Positions 34,939-48,652 of a stretch of 64,000 bases of DNA are shown here, in pieces. The DNA lies in NCBI GenBank assembly GCA_017983795.1, contig JAGOAS010000019.1:35036-99035 (forward strand), in the 5' to 3' direction. How positions within the stretch are numbered: position 1 is the first letter of the stretch; each line of letters starts with the position of its first letter. Under the pieces are notes generated by a model that was given only the letters and a program-made list of their open reading frames with translations, had not been told where the DNA came from and ran no database searches. This DNA is from Piscinibacter sp. GTDB taxonomy: Bacteria > Pseudomonadota > Gammaproteobacteria > Burkholderiales > Burkholderiaceae_C. The translations under genes and the position numbers were made by a program.

Positions 34939-36132
34939 TCAGCCCGGCTTGCCGTCGAGCCGCGGGCGGATGAGGAAGGGCGCGTAGCGGATCGCGTAGA
35001 GCATGAAGCCGCAGGCCCACAGCCAGCCCGAGACCATCGCCGCGCCGACGGTGAACTGCGGCGCCACCAGCGGCACGCCCACGCGCACCAGCGCCGCGGC
35101 GAGCACGCACAGGTAGCAGGCGACGTCGAAACGGTCGGAGCGCAGCGGCCGCGCGGTGTGGCCGCGTGCGGTGCGCGTCATCATGCCGATCGTCATGCCG
35201 CCGATCGCGCCGGCGGTGAGCGCATGCGTGGCCACCGAGGCGACGATCAGGCCCGCTTCGGCGCAAGCGCGCAGCGCGAGGTGCAGCACGATGAAGGCAT
35301 AGGCCGCGTGCAGCACCCACACCAGCGGCGTGCGCAGCGTGCGCCAGGGCTGCCACAGGTAGAGCCGCGCAGCATGCAGCGCCGCGGCGAGCGCGAGCAG
35401 CACGGCCATGGCCGCGCCGTGCAGCCCGGCCAGATCGGCCGCCAGCAGCGCCAGCACCGCGCCAAGCGCGAAGCGCTCCAGCGTCTCGTTGCGGCGTGCC
35501 TGCACGCCGGGCACGCCGTTGTTGGTAAACATCGGGATGACGCGCCCGCCCATCACCGCCATCACGAAGATCATCAGGTCGAGTGCCACCTGCACGCCCA
35601 CCCAGCCGGGCAGCGTGAGCACGCCCAGCTGCGCGAGATGCAGCGTGAACTGCGCGATGCCGAAGGCGAACAGCACGCCGACGAAGAAGTAGTTGCGCTT
35701 GTTGCGCGCGCGGTAGAGCGGGATGGCCAGGCCGATGCCCGCAGCGATCGGGAACGCCGCGTTCACCACCGCCGCCACCCAGCCGAAGGGCGTCAGCACC
35801 AGCACGCGGCCGGCCAGCCACAGCAGCGCCAGCAAGGCCAGCGGCAGCCCGGTGGGCGTGGGCTGGCCCGACCAGTTGCGCCCGGCGGTGAAGAGGAAGC
35901 CCACCACCACCGCGAGCGCGTAGCCGAACAGCATCTCGTGCGCGTGCCACAGCGGCCCGGCGAGATAGGGTCGGCCCAGCCAGCCGCTGAACTGCAGCGC
36001 CCACAGCAGCACCGAGAGCGCCGCGAAGCTGCTGGCCAGCAGGTAGAAGGGGCGGAAACCCAGTTCCCAGAGCGCGAAGCCGCGTCCGGGCTGAGGCTTG
36101 GGTTCTTCGATGTTGAGCAGCACCGTGGTCAT
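34939..36132 (-). CDS. nnrS: NnrS-family heme/copper membrane protein
   Basis: 397 residues, about twelve membrane segments. Conserved NnrS marks: LGFRPFYLLASSFAALSV, GPLWHAHEMLFGYALAVVVGFLFTA (paired His), GGRVIPMFTNN, and ATHALTAGAIGGMTIGMMTRTARGHT. NnrS proteins help cells withstand nitric oxide. Start at 36132 overlaps the nsrR stop by 4 bases, so it is the gene directly downstream of its regulator. The longer reading frame upstream overlaps nsrR and is not used. Confidence 0.94.
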   Translation of the reverse strand: MTTVLLNIEEPKPQPGRGFALWELGFRPFYLLASSFAALSVLLWALQFSGWLGRPYLAGPLWHAHEMLFGYALAVVVGFLFTAGRNWSGQPTPTGLPLALLALLWLAGRVLVLTPFGWVAAVVNAAFPIAAGIGLAIPLYRARNKRNYFFVGVLFAFGIAQFTLHLAQLGVLTLPGWVGVQVALDLMIFVMAVMGGRVIPMFTNNGVPGVQARRNETLERFALGAVLALLAADLAGLHGAAMAVLLALAAALHAARLYLWQPWRTLRTPLVWVLHAAYAFIVLHLALRACAEAGLIVASVATHALTAGAIGGMTIGMMTRTARGHTARPLRSDRFDVACYLCVLAAALVRVGVPLVAPQFTVGAAMVSGWLWACGFMLYAIRYAPFLIRPRLDGKPG

Positions 36133-36602
36133 GGTAGAGCCTTCGCCGCGGCGGCGCGAGGCCGCTCGCGGTCGATGAAGAGCAGGCGCGAGATCGTCGC
36201 GCGCTGTTGAACGAGATCGGCCAGCGTATAGCCGTCGAGCACGGCGTCGAAGGCCGCGGTGGCCTCGCGCAAGGCGCCGTGCAGGCGGCACACGCGGGCG
36301 ATGGTGCAATGGCGCGCGTCGTCGTCGAAGCATTCGGCCGGCGTGGCGCCGCCCTCGGCGCGGCGCACCACCTCGCCGACGACCAGCGCGCTTGCGTCGC
36401 AACCCAGCGCCAGCCCGCCGCCCTTGCCGCGCACCGTGGCCACCCAGCCCTGCTGGGCGAGGAAGTGCACGACCTTGGTCAGGTGGTTCTCCGACACCTC
36501 GAAGGCCTGCGCGATCTCGGCGATCGTGGCGCGCCGGCCCGGTTCGCAGGCCAGGTAGATCAGCACGCGCAGGCTGTAGTCGGTGAAGCGGGTCAGGCGC
36601 AT
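36129..36602 (-). CDS. nsrR: Rrf2-family NO-sensing repressor NsrR
   Basis: 157 residues. Opening MRLTRFTDYSLRVLIYLA is that of NsrR; winged-helix core FEVSENHLTKVVHFLAQQGWVATVRGKGGGL. Iron-sulfur ligands Cys91, Cys99 and Cys105 (CFDDDARHC..VC) with the beta-proteobacterial spacing 8 and 6. NO damages the cluster and frees the target genes. Two NsrR-like boxes are in the divergent region 36924-36991 upstream, so its targets include the DUF2249 gene and the DUF59 operon; nnrS follows in its own operon. Confidence 0.94.
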   Translation of the reverse strand: MRLTRFTDYSLRVLIYLACEPGRRATIAEIAQAFEVSENHLTKVVHFLAQQGWVATVRGKGGGLALGCDASALVVGEVVRRAEGGATPAECFDDDARHCTIARVCRLHGALREATAAFDAVLDGYTLADLVQQRATISRLLFIDRERPRAAAAKALP

Positions 36603-36633
36603 CGCACCGCCTCGTCGTGCGGAAACGCGGCGC

Positions 36634-36906
36634 TCAGCTGCCGCAGCAACCGCCGCAGCAGGAGCCGGCCGCTTCGCGGCGGGTGATCTTCACGCGCCAG
36701 GTCTCGGGGCCGGATTCGAGGTAGGTCCACGAGAAGCCGTTGGGCATCTGGGCCTGCAGCTGCTGGTGCAGCGGCTGCGGATCGTGGTCGTTCACCAGCT
36801 CCAGCGCGGCGCCCGGCAGCAGCGCGCCCAGCGTCGAGAAGATCAGCGGATGGCGCTCGCGCGGAGCGATGCTGCGCACGTCGATGGTGGTGGTGTTGGC
36901 GGACAT
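36634..36906 (-). CDS. DUF2249 domain protein
   Basis: 90 residues. VRSIAPRERHPLIFSTLGALLPGAALELVNDHDPQPLHQQLQAQMPNGFSW with the conserved DHDP-PL motif is DUF2249, a small fold also found fused to hemerythrin-type proteins and in NO/denitrification loci. A Cys-rich end (SCCGGCCGS) could bind metal or be a redox site. An NsrR-like box starts 18 bases upstream of the ATG. Thirty-one bases before nsrR on the same strand, so the three genes may share a promoter. Confidence 0.92.
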   Translation of the reverse strand: MSANTTTIDVRSIAPRERHPLIFSTLGALLPGAALELVNDHDPQPLHQQLQAQMPNGFSWTYLESGPETWRVKITRREAAGSCCGGCCGS

Positions 36907-36923
36907 GGGGCTGCGATCTCCAT

Positions 36924-36946
36924 AAGATGCATTGACGATGCACCTA
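36924..36946. promoter_or_regulatory. NsrR-like box 1, next to the DUF2249 gene
   Basis: AAGATGCAT (36924-36932) and ATGCACCTA (36938-36946) around a 5-base spacer TGACG. The left half equals the AAGATGCAT core of the NsrR consensus. Position, 18 to 40 bases upstream of the DUF2249 start, is right for repression. Confidence 0.8.
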
Positions 36947-36968
36947 TCCTAAAGGCGAAGCTGTTCAT

Positions 36969-36991
36969 AAGCAACATTGAAAATGCATCTT
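36969..36991. promoter_or_regulatory. NsrR-like box 2, next to the DUF59 gene
   Basis: AAGCAACAT (36969-36977) and ATGCATCTT (36983-36991) around TGAAA. The right half read on the minus strand is AAGATGCAT, again the NsrR half-site, and AAGATGCATTT continues into the spacer. Twenty-two bases from box 1; the pair would let one repressor silence both divergent units. Confidence 0.8.
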
Positions 36992-37053
36992 CTGGCTTGT
37001 TTCGGTTGATGATGATCAAAGCGGCGCCGCGCCGTCAGGCCAACATCACGGCC

Positions 37054-37386
37054 ATGGACACGAACCCCACGTTCGATGCCGAGCGTCGCCGCGCGCTCGA
37101 GGCGCTCGGCGCGGTGAACGACCCCGAGATCGGCGAGAGCATCGTCGACCTGGGTCTGGTGGAGAGACTGGACATCACGCCGCAGCGCGTCGAGCTCGCG
37201 CTGGTCTTCACCAGCCCGACCTGCCCGATGGGCGACGCCATCGCCGACGAAGCCTGGCAGGCGCTGCAGCAGGCCTTTCCGGACCGCGAGGTGCAGGTCG
37301 AGGAGGCCCTGGGCGTGCCGTGGGATCCTTCGCGCCTGAGCGAAGGCGCGCGCGAGCGGCTGGGCTGGAACGACCGACAGGCATGA
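37054..37386 (+). CDS. DUF59/MIP18-family metal-sulfur cluster assembly protein
   Basis: 110 residues. ALGAVNDPEIGESIVDLGLVERLDI with the D-P-E-I motif, and FTSPTCPMGDAIADEAWQAL containing the single reactive Cys, are typical of DUF59/PaaD/MIP18 proteins that help load iron-sulfur clusters. In NO-stress loci it may repair clusters harmed by NO (inference). Two ATGs at 37009 and 37012 are in frame but lie only about 20 bases from the NsrR box; 37054 leaves room for a promoter and starts at the conserved domain. Overlaps the next gene by 4 bases. Confidence 0.85.
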   Translation: MDTNPTFDAERRRALEALGAVNDPEIGESIVDLGLVERLDITPQRVELALVFTSPTCPMGDAIADEAWQALQQAFPDREVQVEEALGVPWDPSRLSEGARERLGWNDRQA

Positions 37387-38501
37387 CGATGAAACGAGCC
37401 GAGGCAGGCATGCCCTCGCGGGGCTTTCCGCGCGCATCCATCCTGGTGCTGGTGATCGCGCTCGCGGCGGGTGCCGCGATGCTCTCCGGCCTGGCCGGTG
37501 GCTTGGTGCGCATCGGCTGGCCGCTGCTGCCCGAACATTTCGTGGCGCCAGTGGCGCTGCACAGCGCGCTGATGGTGTGCGGCTTCTTCGGCTTCGGCAT
37601 CGCGCTGGAGCGCGCCGCGGCCTTGAAGAATCCGATCGCCTTCGCCGCGCCGGCGCTGGCGGCCTGCGGCACGGTTGCGGCGCTGGCGCTGCAGCCCGGG
37701 CTCGCGGGCATCTTCTGGCTGCTGGCCGCGCTGGCGCTGGTGGCGGTGTACGCCGAGGTGCTGCGCCGTGCGCCGGAATTGCACACTGCCGTCGAAGCCG
37801 CGGGCGCGCTCGTCTGGGCCGGCGGAACGCTGTGGTGGCTGCTGGCACGCCCGTTCTCGGTGGTGGTGGCCTGGTGGGCGGCCTTCCTGGTGCTGACCAT
37901 CTTCGGTGAGCGCCGCGAGCTGGCGCGCTTCGTGCCGCTGTCGGAGAAGGCGCGGCGCGGCTATATCGCCATGGTTGTCGTGCAGGTGGGTGCGCTCGTC
38001 GTGCTGGCCGTGCCCTGGCACGAGCATCCGATCGCCGGCGGGCTGTGGTGGCTGTCGATGTCGCTGTTCTCCGGCTGGCTGCTGCGCTACGACCTCGCCT
38101 GCCGGCCCAAGGTGCACCGCTTCGGCTGGGCGCTGCACACTGCGCGCTCGCTGCGCCTGGGCTACACCTGGATGATGCTGGCGGGCCTGTGGGGCGTGGT
38201 GAACGCGCTGCGCGGCATGCCGCTCGATTCACCCGGCCCGCTGCACATGCTGCTGCTCGGCTTCGTCTTCTCGATGGTGTTCGGCCACGCGCCCATCATG
38301 CTGCCGGCGCTGCTGCGCACGCCGATCTCGCCGCCCGGCCCCTTCGCCTTCGTGCCGGTGGGCCTGATGACGCTGGGCGTGACGCTGCGCGCGGTGGGCG
38401 ACGCCATCGGCAGCAGCGGCGTGCGCGCCGGCGCCGGCGCGCTGCAGGCGGCGGCGATCCTCACCTTCGCCTTCACGATGATCCGGCATCTGCGGCGCTG
38501 A
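37383..38501 (+). CDS. uncharacterised multi-pass membrane protein of the NO locus
   Basis: 372 residues, about ten to twelve membrane segments, no signal peptide. Histidines sit in or near helices (PVALHSALMVCGFF, HMLLLGFVFSMVFGHAPIMLP, GWALHTARSL), a layout like NnrS and heme-copper membrane proteins; the PLHMLLLGFVFSMVFGHAPIMLPALL segment resembles the heme-site part of those families. Translationally coupled to the DUF59 gene (ATGA) and under the same NsrR-like box, so a part in NO defence is likely. Not NnrS itself. The last 29 bases overlap the convergent radical SAM gene. Confidence 0.82.
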   Translation: MTMKRAEAGMPSRGFPRASILVLVIALAAGAAMLSGLAGGLVRIGWPLLPEHFVAPVALHSALMVCGFFGFGIALERAAALKNPIAFAAPALAACGTVAALALQPGLAGIFWLLAALALVAVYAEVLRRAPELHTAVEAAGALVWAGGTLWWLLARPFSVVVAWWAAFLVLTIFGERRELARFVPLSEKARRGYIAMVVVQVGALVVLAVPWHEHPIAGGLWWLSMSLFSGWLLRYDLACRPKVHRFGWALHTARSLRLGYTWMMLAGLWGVVNALRGMPLDSPGPLHMLLLGFVFSMVFGHAPIMLPALLRTPISPPGPFAFVPVGLMTLGVTLRAVGDAIGSSGVRAGAGALQAAAILTFAFTMIRHLRR

Positions 38502-40395
38502 GCGATCGTTCGATGAACTGCCGCGCCACGCGCGGCTTGGGTACCGGCATGTCGAACCAGCGGCGCACGTCCTGCTCCAGGGCGACGCCGTGCATGAAGT
38601 TGTAGATCGCCTTCTTGAGCCCGACGCCGAGGCGGTCGTGGTCGACGCCGGTCGGGTCGACGAAGGCTACGTCGTTCTTCGCGAAGCCGCCCGGCGGCAG
38701 CGGCAGCAGGGTCACGCCGAATGCGGCCGGATCCTTGCCCACCGGCGAATGCACGGTGCAGGCGAAGCGGTGGAAGAAGCCGCTCTGGATGCAGCCGGCG
38801 GCGAACAGCTGGCGCACATATTCGAGCGCGTCCACCGTGTCCTGCACGGTCTGCGTCGGGAAGCCGTACATCAGGTAGGCGTGCACCAGGATGCCGGCCT
38901 CGGCGAAGCCGCGCGTCACGCGCGCCACCTGCTCGACCGAGACGCCCTTCTTCATCAGCGCCAGCAATCGATCGGAGGCGACTTCCAGCCCGCCGGTGAC
39001 GGCGATGCAGCCGCTCTCGGCGAGCTCCTCGGCGAGCGCCGGCGTGAAGGTCTTCTCGAAGCGGATGTTGCCCCACCAGGTGATGGCGACGCGGCGGCGC
39101 TTGAGCTCCGCGGCGAGCGCGCGCAGCGCCTTGGGCGGCGCGGCCTCGTCGACGAAGTGGAAGCCGGTCTGGCCGGTCTCGGCGACGATGGCCTCGATGC
39201 GATCGACCAGCGTGGCAGCGTTGGCCGCCTCGTAGCGCGAGATGTAGTCGAGGCTGGTGTCGCAGAAGCTGCACTTCTTCCAGTAGCAGCCGTGCGCCAC
39301 GGTGAGCTTGTTCCAGCGCCCGTCGCTCCACAGCCGGTGCATGGGGTTGAGCATGTCCAGCAGCGAGAGGTAGCGCGCCAGCGGCAGGCCGTCCCAGGTG
39401 GGCGTGCCGGTTTCCTCGAAGGGGATGTCGGGCTCGGGGAAGTGCACGTAGCGGACCACGCCATCCTCGCGCACGAAGCTGCGCACCAGGCGCTCGCGCG
39501 AGCGCCGTCCTTCGAGATGCTCGATGAACGCCAGCAGCGGCCGCTCGCCGCCGTCGAGCGTGATCACGTCGACGAAGTCGAACAGGCGCGGCTCGGCCAG
39601 CTCGCGCAGCTCGGTGTTGATGAAGCCGCCGCCCAGCGCGACGGTGATGGCCGGGTCCTGCGCCTTGATCGCCTGCGCGATGCGCAGCGCGCCGTACATC
39701 GCGCCGGGGAAGGGCACCGACAGCAGCACCAGCGTGGGACGGTGGCGCGCGATGGCCTCGAGCGCGAGGCGCTGCAGCGTGCGGTCGAGGAGATTCGGCG
39801 GCGCGGCCAGCGCCTGCGCCAGCGGCTCGAAGCTGGCCTGGCTGGTGGCAAGCTGCTCGGCGTAGCGCACGAACTCGAAGCGCGGGTCGATGGCGTCGCG
39901 CAGCACGTCGGCCAGGTCGTTCAGGTAGAGCGTGGCGAGATGGCGCGCGCGGTCGTGCGTGCCGAGCGCACCGAAGGCCCAGGCGAGCGGGTCGCCGCCG
40001 TCCTCGTCGGCCACGTAGGCGTCGAGCGCGGCGAAGCGCTCGCCCTCGGGCAGCAGGCCGCGCGCGGCGATGCGGTGCATCAGCGTGGCGTCGCGACCCT
40101 GCAGGAAGGCGATCACCGGGTCCACGGTCGCCTCGTAGCGCTCGAACTGGTCGACGAAGGCCTGCACGCGCTCGCTGCGGCGCTCGCTCGGCAGTGCATC
40201 GATCTCGGTGCGCAGCGCGCGCAGGCCCTTGGCACTCAGCAGCTCCAGCACCAGCGCCAGCGCGAGATCCTCCTGCGCGGCGGCGATGCCGCGCGAGCGC
40301 AGGAATCCGGTCAGGTAGGCGGTGGAGGGGTAGGGCGTATTCAGCTGCGTCATCGGCGGGATGACGGCGAGCACGCGGGTGGCGGGGGCGGGCAT
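38473..40395 (-). CDS. B12-binding radical SAM protein
   Basis: 640 residues. The first part has a long helical insert, then a B12-binding Rossmann-type domain (LVLLSVPFPGAMYGALRIA, ALGGGFINTELREL). The radical SAM site reads GCYWKKCSFCD, a Cys-x4-Cys-x2-Cys pattern rather than the usual x3-x2. Downstream WWGNIRFEKTFTPALAEEL, GGLEVASDRLLALMKKGV and YGFPTQTVQDTVDAL are as in these enzymes. Substrate unknown; methyl transfer or ring contraction by family. It runs against the NO-locus membrane protein, overlapping 29 bases, and is divergent from the HD-GYP gene. Confidence 0.9.
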   Translation of the reverse strand: MPAPATRVLAVIPPMTQLNTPYPSTAYLTGFLRSRGIAAAQEDLALALVLELLSAKGLRALRTEIDALPSERRSERVQAFVDQFERYEATVDPVIAFLQGRDATLMHRIAARGLLPEGERFAALDAYVADEDGGDPLAWAFGALGTHDRARHLATLYLNDLADVLRDAIDPRFEFVRYAEQLATSQASFEPLAQALAAPPNLLDRTLQRLALEAIARHRPTLVLLSVPFPGAMYGALRIAQAIKAQDPAITVALGGGFINTELRELAEPRLFDFVDVITLDGGERPLLAFIEHLEGRRSRERLVRSFVREDGVVRYVHFPEPDIPFEETGTPTWDGLPLARYLSLLDMLNPMHRLWSDGRWNKLTVAHGCYWKKCSFCDTSLDYISRYEAANAATLVDRIEAIVAETGQTGFHFVDEAAPPKALRALAAELKRRRVAITWWGNIRFEKTFTPALAEELAESGCIAVTGGLEVASDRLLALMKKGVSVEQVARVTRGFAEAGILVHAYLMYGFPTQTVQDTVDALEYVRQLFAAGCIQSGFFHRFACTVHSPVGKDPAAFGVTLLPLPPGGFAKNDVAFVDPTGVDHDRLGVGLKKAIYNFMHGVALEQDVRRWFDMPVPKPRVARQFIERSLSAADAGSS

Positions 40396-40560
40396 GGATT
40401 GGCGGCGGATTTCACGCCATTCTCGCCGCCGACGGCCTGCGCTTGCGATCGGTCAAGCAGCCGGGGCGAGCCGGCGCCGAGACTGCCGCCCTGCCGGCGC
40501 TCAATGCCGGCGTGCAGCGGCCGAAATCACGACCACGCATTACCGGCTTGTGAGACTGTC

Positions 40561-41645
40561 TTGCCCAACCGCACCATCCTCATCGTCGACGACGACCCCG
40601 GCAACCTGACGCTGCTCGGCGAGTTGCTGAGCGAGCGTTACCGCGTGCGCGCCGCCAACTCCGGACCGCGCGCGCTGCAGCTGGTGGCGCAGGCGCCGGC
40701 GCCGGACCTGATCCTGCTCGACATCATGATGCCCGGCATGAGCGGCTTCGAGGTGCTCGAGCAGCTGCGCGCCGCGCCCGTCACGCGTGACATCCCGGTG
40801 ATCATCACGACGGCGATGGACGGCGACGAGGACGAGCTGCGCGGCCTGGTGCTGGGCGCGGTCGACTACCTCACCAAGCCCCTGAAGCCGGCCGTGGTGC
40901 TGGCGCGCGTGCACACCCACCTCGAGCTGAAATCGGCGCGTGACCGGCTGCGCCGCGACAACGCCGCACTGGAGGACGAGATCGCGCGGCGCCTGCACGA
41001 GAACCAGGTGGTGCAGGAAGTCACCATCCGCGCGCTGGCGCGCCTGGCCGAGACGCGCGACAACGAGACCGGCAACCACATCCTGCGCACCCAGGCCTAT
41101 GTCGAGACGCTGGCGTGGCGCGCCGGCCAGCATGCGCGCTTCGCGCCCGCGCTCGACGAGCACGCCATCGCGCTGATCGCCAAATCGGCGCCGCTGCACG
41201 ACATCGGCAAGGTCGGCATCCCCGACACGGTGCTGCTCAAGCCCGGCAAGCTCACGCCCGAGGAATGGGAGGTGATGAAGACGCACGCGCGGCTGGGCGC
41301 CGACGCGATCGCTCGCGCCGTCGAGGACACCCACCAGCCGGTCGAGTTTCTCGCCTACGCGCACCAGATCGCGCTGCACCACCACGAGCGCTGGGACGGC
41401 AAGGGCTACCCCGACGGACTGGCCGGCGAAGCCATTCCGCTCGCGGCGCGGCTGATGGCGCTGGCCGACGTGTTCGATGCGCTGATCTCGCGGCGCGTCT
41501 ACAAGGACGCCATGGCGCCCGAGCAGGCGCGCGCCATCATGGCCGAGCAGCGTGGCGGGCACTTCGATCCCGACCTGCTGGACGTCTTCCTCGCCGGCTT
41601 CGACGACTTCTGCGCCATCGCGCAGCGCTATCCGGAAGAAGCGGC

Positions 41646-41649
<4 letters not shown>
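40561..41649 (+). CDS. response regulator with HD-GYP cyclic-di-GMP phosphodiesterase domain
   Basis: 362 residues, start TTG. Receiver domain residues 5-120 with ILIVDDDPGN and phospho-acceptor Asp54 (LLDIMMPGMSG). A short coiled coil leads to the HD-GYP domain: LHDIGKVGIPD (His213, Asp214) and HHERWDGKGYPDGLAGE (Gly-Tyr-Pro 282-284). RpfG-type; it should hydrolyse cyclic-di-GMP when phosphorylated. The stop overlaps the hybrid kinase start by 4 bases, so the two form a unit. Confidence 0.93.
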
Positions 41650-46678
<5,029 letters not shown>

Positions 46679-46691
<13 letters not shown>

Positions 46692-47287
46692 ACCAGCCAG
46701 TCGACCAGACGACGGTCGAGCAGGGAGAGCCCCATGCACTCGGGCGGCAGCTGCATGTCGGGCTGGGCGGTGGCGGCGGCGGTCTGCGCCTCGTCCCAGT
46801 GGCGCAGCGCGCTGGCGCCGGAGGCTTCGCGCGTGGCGTAGACCAGGCGCGCGTCCGACTCCCACTGCAGGAGCATGGCCGGGATCAGCTCGGGCGTGTG
46901 CGGCAGCGCCGGGTCGAGCAGGATCACCGCGTCGCCGCGCGCCGCGAGGATGCCGGCCTCGAAGGCGGCTTCGAGCCGCGCCGGGCCGTCCAGCGTCAGG
47001 CGGCGGAAGCCGGGCAGTTCGCCCCAGGAGCTCATCAGCGAGTCGGTGCCGTCGCGGCTGCCGCAGTCGACCACGATCACCTCCCACGGGTAGCCGCACT
47101 CGGTGAGCGTGTCGCTCAGGATGGGCAGCAGCTTGGCGAGCGTGTGGGCCTTGTCGCGGCAGGGCAGCACGCACGAGACGGTCTGGCGTGCGCCGGAGAG
47201 CTGCGCCCAGCCCGAGGCATGCGCCCACGACGGTTGATCGTGCGGGGGCGCGGGCGTGGGGCGCTGGAGATCGGGTCGGGGGGGCAT
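46679..47287 (-). CDS. short family-2 glycosyltransferase with degenerate active site
   Basis: 202 residues; related DPM1-like proteins are 230-330. TVSCVLPCRDKAHTL and EVIVVDCGSRDGTDSL resemble the family-2 donor site, but VDDGS has become VDCGS, and the metal-binding DxD has become LLDPALPHTPEL. FEAGILAARGDAV precedes it. The missing acidic residues and short C-terminus argue for an inactive or repurposed protein. No membrane helices. Stops overlap the kinase by 13 bases. Could also be a decaying gene. Confidence 0.75.
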
Positions 47288-47414
47288 ACCGTGATATTTG
47301 CCGCAAAGTCTTGGCGTAGCTTAAGCGGAGAGCCCGGAAATCGCGCCTGGCCGGTCACGTCGGTGACCACCTGTTTCCGGGGGGTGCGTGGGCGCGCTGA
47401 TATGCTGCCCCGCC

Positions 47415-47963
47415 ATGATGAAACCCCTCGCCTGCGTGCTCGCACTGGCCCTGGCCGGCTGCGCCTCCACCAAGAGCGGCAACGGTGTCGCCGACGCCGC
47501 CACCGCGCCGCTGTCCGACCTCAACCTGGTGCGCGCCGAGATCCCGCCCGCGCTGGCCGAGGCGCTCAAGAGCCCCTACAAGGCGCCGGCCGGCAGCGGC
47601 TGCGAGGCGATCGCCGCCGAGGTCGGCCAGCTCGAGGCGGTGCTGGGCGCCGACCTCGACGTGCCGCCCAGCGCGGCGCGGCCCAGCCTGATCGAGCGCG
47701 GCGGCCATGCCGCCGGCGAGGCCGCGGTGGGCGCTTTGCGCAGCACCACCGAAAGCGTCATCCCGTTCCGCGGCTGGGTGCGCAAGCTCACCGGCGCGGA
47801 GCGCTACTCGCGCGAGGTGGCCGCCGCGATCGCCGCCGGCTCGGTGCGCCGCTCCTACCTGAAGGGCGTGGGCCAGGCGCGCGGCTGCGCAGCGCCCGCT
47901 GCGCCGGCCGCGCCCGCCGCAGCGGCCGGCGCGGCAAGCGCTGCCAGCGCGGCGCAGTCGTGA
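47415..47963 (+). CDS. putative lipoprotein of unknown function
   Basis: 182 residues. Lipoprotein signal MMKPLACVLALALAGCAST with lipobox LAGC. The middle contains GCEAIAAEVGQLEAVLGADLDV and SVIPFRGWVRKLTGAERYSREVAAAIAAGSVRRSYLKGVGQARGC, which look ordered; the last 30 residues are almost only Ala, Pro and Ser. Two Cys residues beyond the anchor. ATG 47415, with another at 47418. Overlaps the next gene by one base. Confidence 0.75.
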   Translation: MMKPLACVLALALAGCASTKSGNGVADAATAPLSDLNLVRAEIPPALAEALKSPYKAPAGSGCEAIAAEVGQLEAVLGADLDVPPSAARPSLIERGGHAAGEAAVGALRSTTESVIPFRGWVRKLTGAERYSREVAAAIAAGSVRRSYLKGVGQARGCAAPAAPAAPAAAAGAASAASAAQS

Positions 47964-48325
47964 TGCGCCGCGCGCTGCTGCTCGCCATCGCACTGGCGGC
48001 ACCCTGCCTCGCGCAGGCCGCCGGCTTCGATGCGCCCGGCCTGGCGCGTTTCGACACCGGCTACGCACGCTGCGAGGCGCGCTTCGCGCACATGAAGGGC
48101 GCGCGCGACGAGGCCTACCTCGCCGTCTACCGCGTCAAGGCCGATGCCAAGGCGCGCGCCCGGCTCGCCGAACTGCGCCGCAGCGCGGCCTACCGCAAGG
48201 AGCAACGCGCCGCGCAGGCCGAGGCCGCCAAGCCCGCGGCGAGCGCGCCCGCCAGCCCGCTCGAGCAGCAGTGCCAGGCGCTGTGGACGCAGGTGCAGCG
48301 CGCGCGCAGCACCGCCAAGGGCTGA
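47963..48325 (+). CDS. small exported protein
   Basis: 120 residues with a signal peptide (LLLAIALAAPCLAQAAGFD). The mature part GYARCEARFAHMKGARDEAYLAVYRVKADAKARARLAELRRSAAYRKEQR is a charged helix, with a second Cys near the end; an Ala-rich linker is between. It begins on the last base of the lipoprotein gene, so the two are an operon. No family recognised. Confidence 0.7.
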   Translation: MRRALLLAIALAAPCLAQAAGFDAPGLARFDTGYARCEARFAHMKGARDEAYLAVYRVKADAKARARLAELRRSAAYRKEQRAAQAEAAKPAASAPASPLEQQCQALWTQVQRARSTAKG

Positions 48326-48331
48326 CGGACC

Positions 48332-48595
48332 TCAGGGCCGCTCGGGCATCCGCGTCACGCTGCACTGGATCACCGGCCCGGCCGGCGCCGGCGTGGCCTG
48401 GCAGGCCATCACGCGGGCGGAAGAGGGGTCGTGGAACCACGCCGTGCTGCTGGCACCGGCCGCGGCCGTGCCGATCGGCAGGAAGGCGGGCTGGATCTGC
48501 ACCTGCACCTGCGAGCGCGCCAGCGGCGCGGCGAAGAGAACGGCCACGGCGGCCAATGCGGCCAGCCCCGCGGCGATGCGGACGGGTTGTTTCAT
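48332..48595 (-). CDS. small exported protein
   Basis: 87 residues. Signal peptide about residues 1-29 (IAAGLAALAAVAVLFAAPLARSQ). The mature part has QVQIQPAFLPIG, WFHDPSSARVMACQATP and VIQCSVTRMP, with two Cys that may form a disulfide. GGAGA lies 8 bases before ATG 48595. Convergent with the preceding small protein; stops 6 bases apart. Function unknown. Confidence 0.65.
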   Translation of the reverse strand: MKQPVRIAAGLAALAAVAVLFAAPLARSQVQVQIQPAFLPIGTAAAGASSTAWFHDPSSARVMACQATPAPAGPVIQCSVTRMPERP

Positions 48596-48652
48596 GATCA
48601 GTCTCCGGCGACGGCGCGCCACTCGCGCGCCGAGGCCGAGCCTAGCAGCCTG

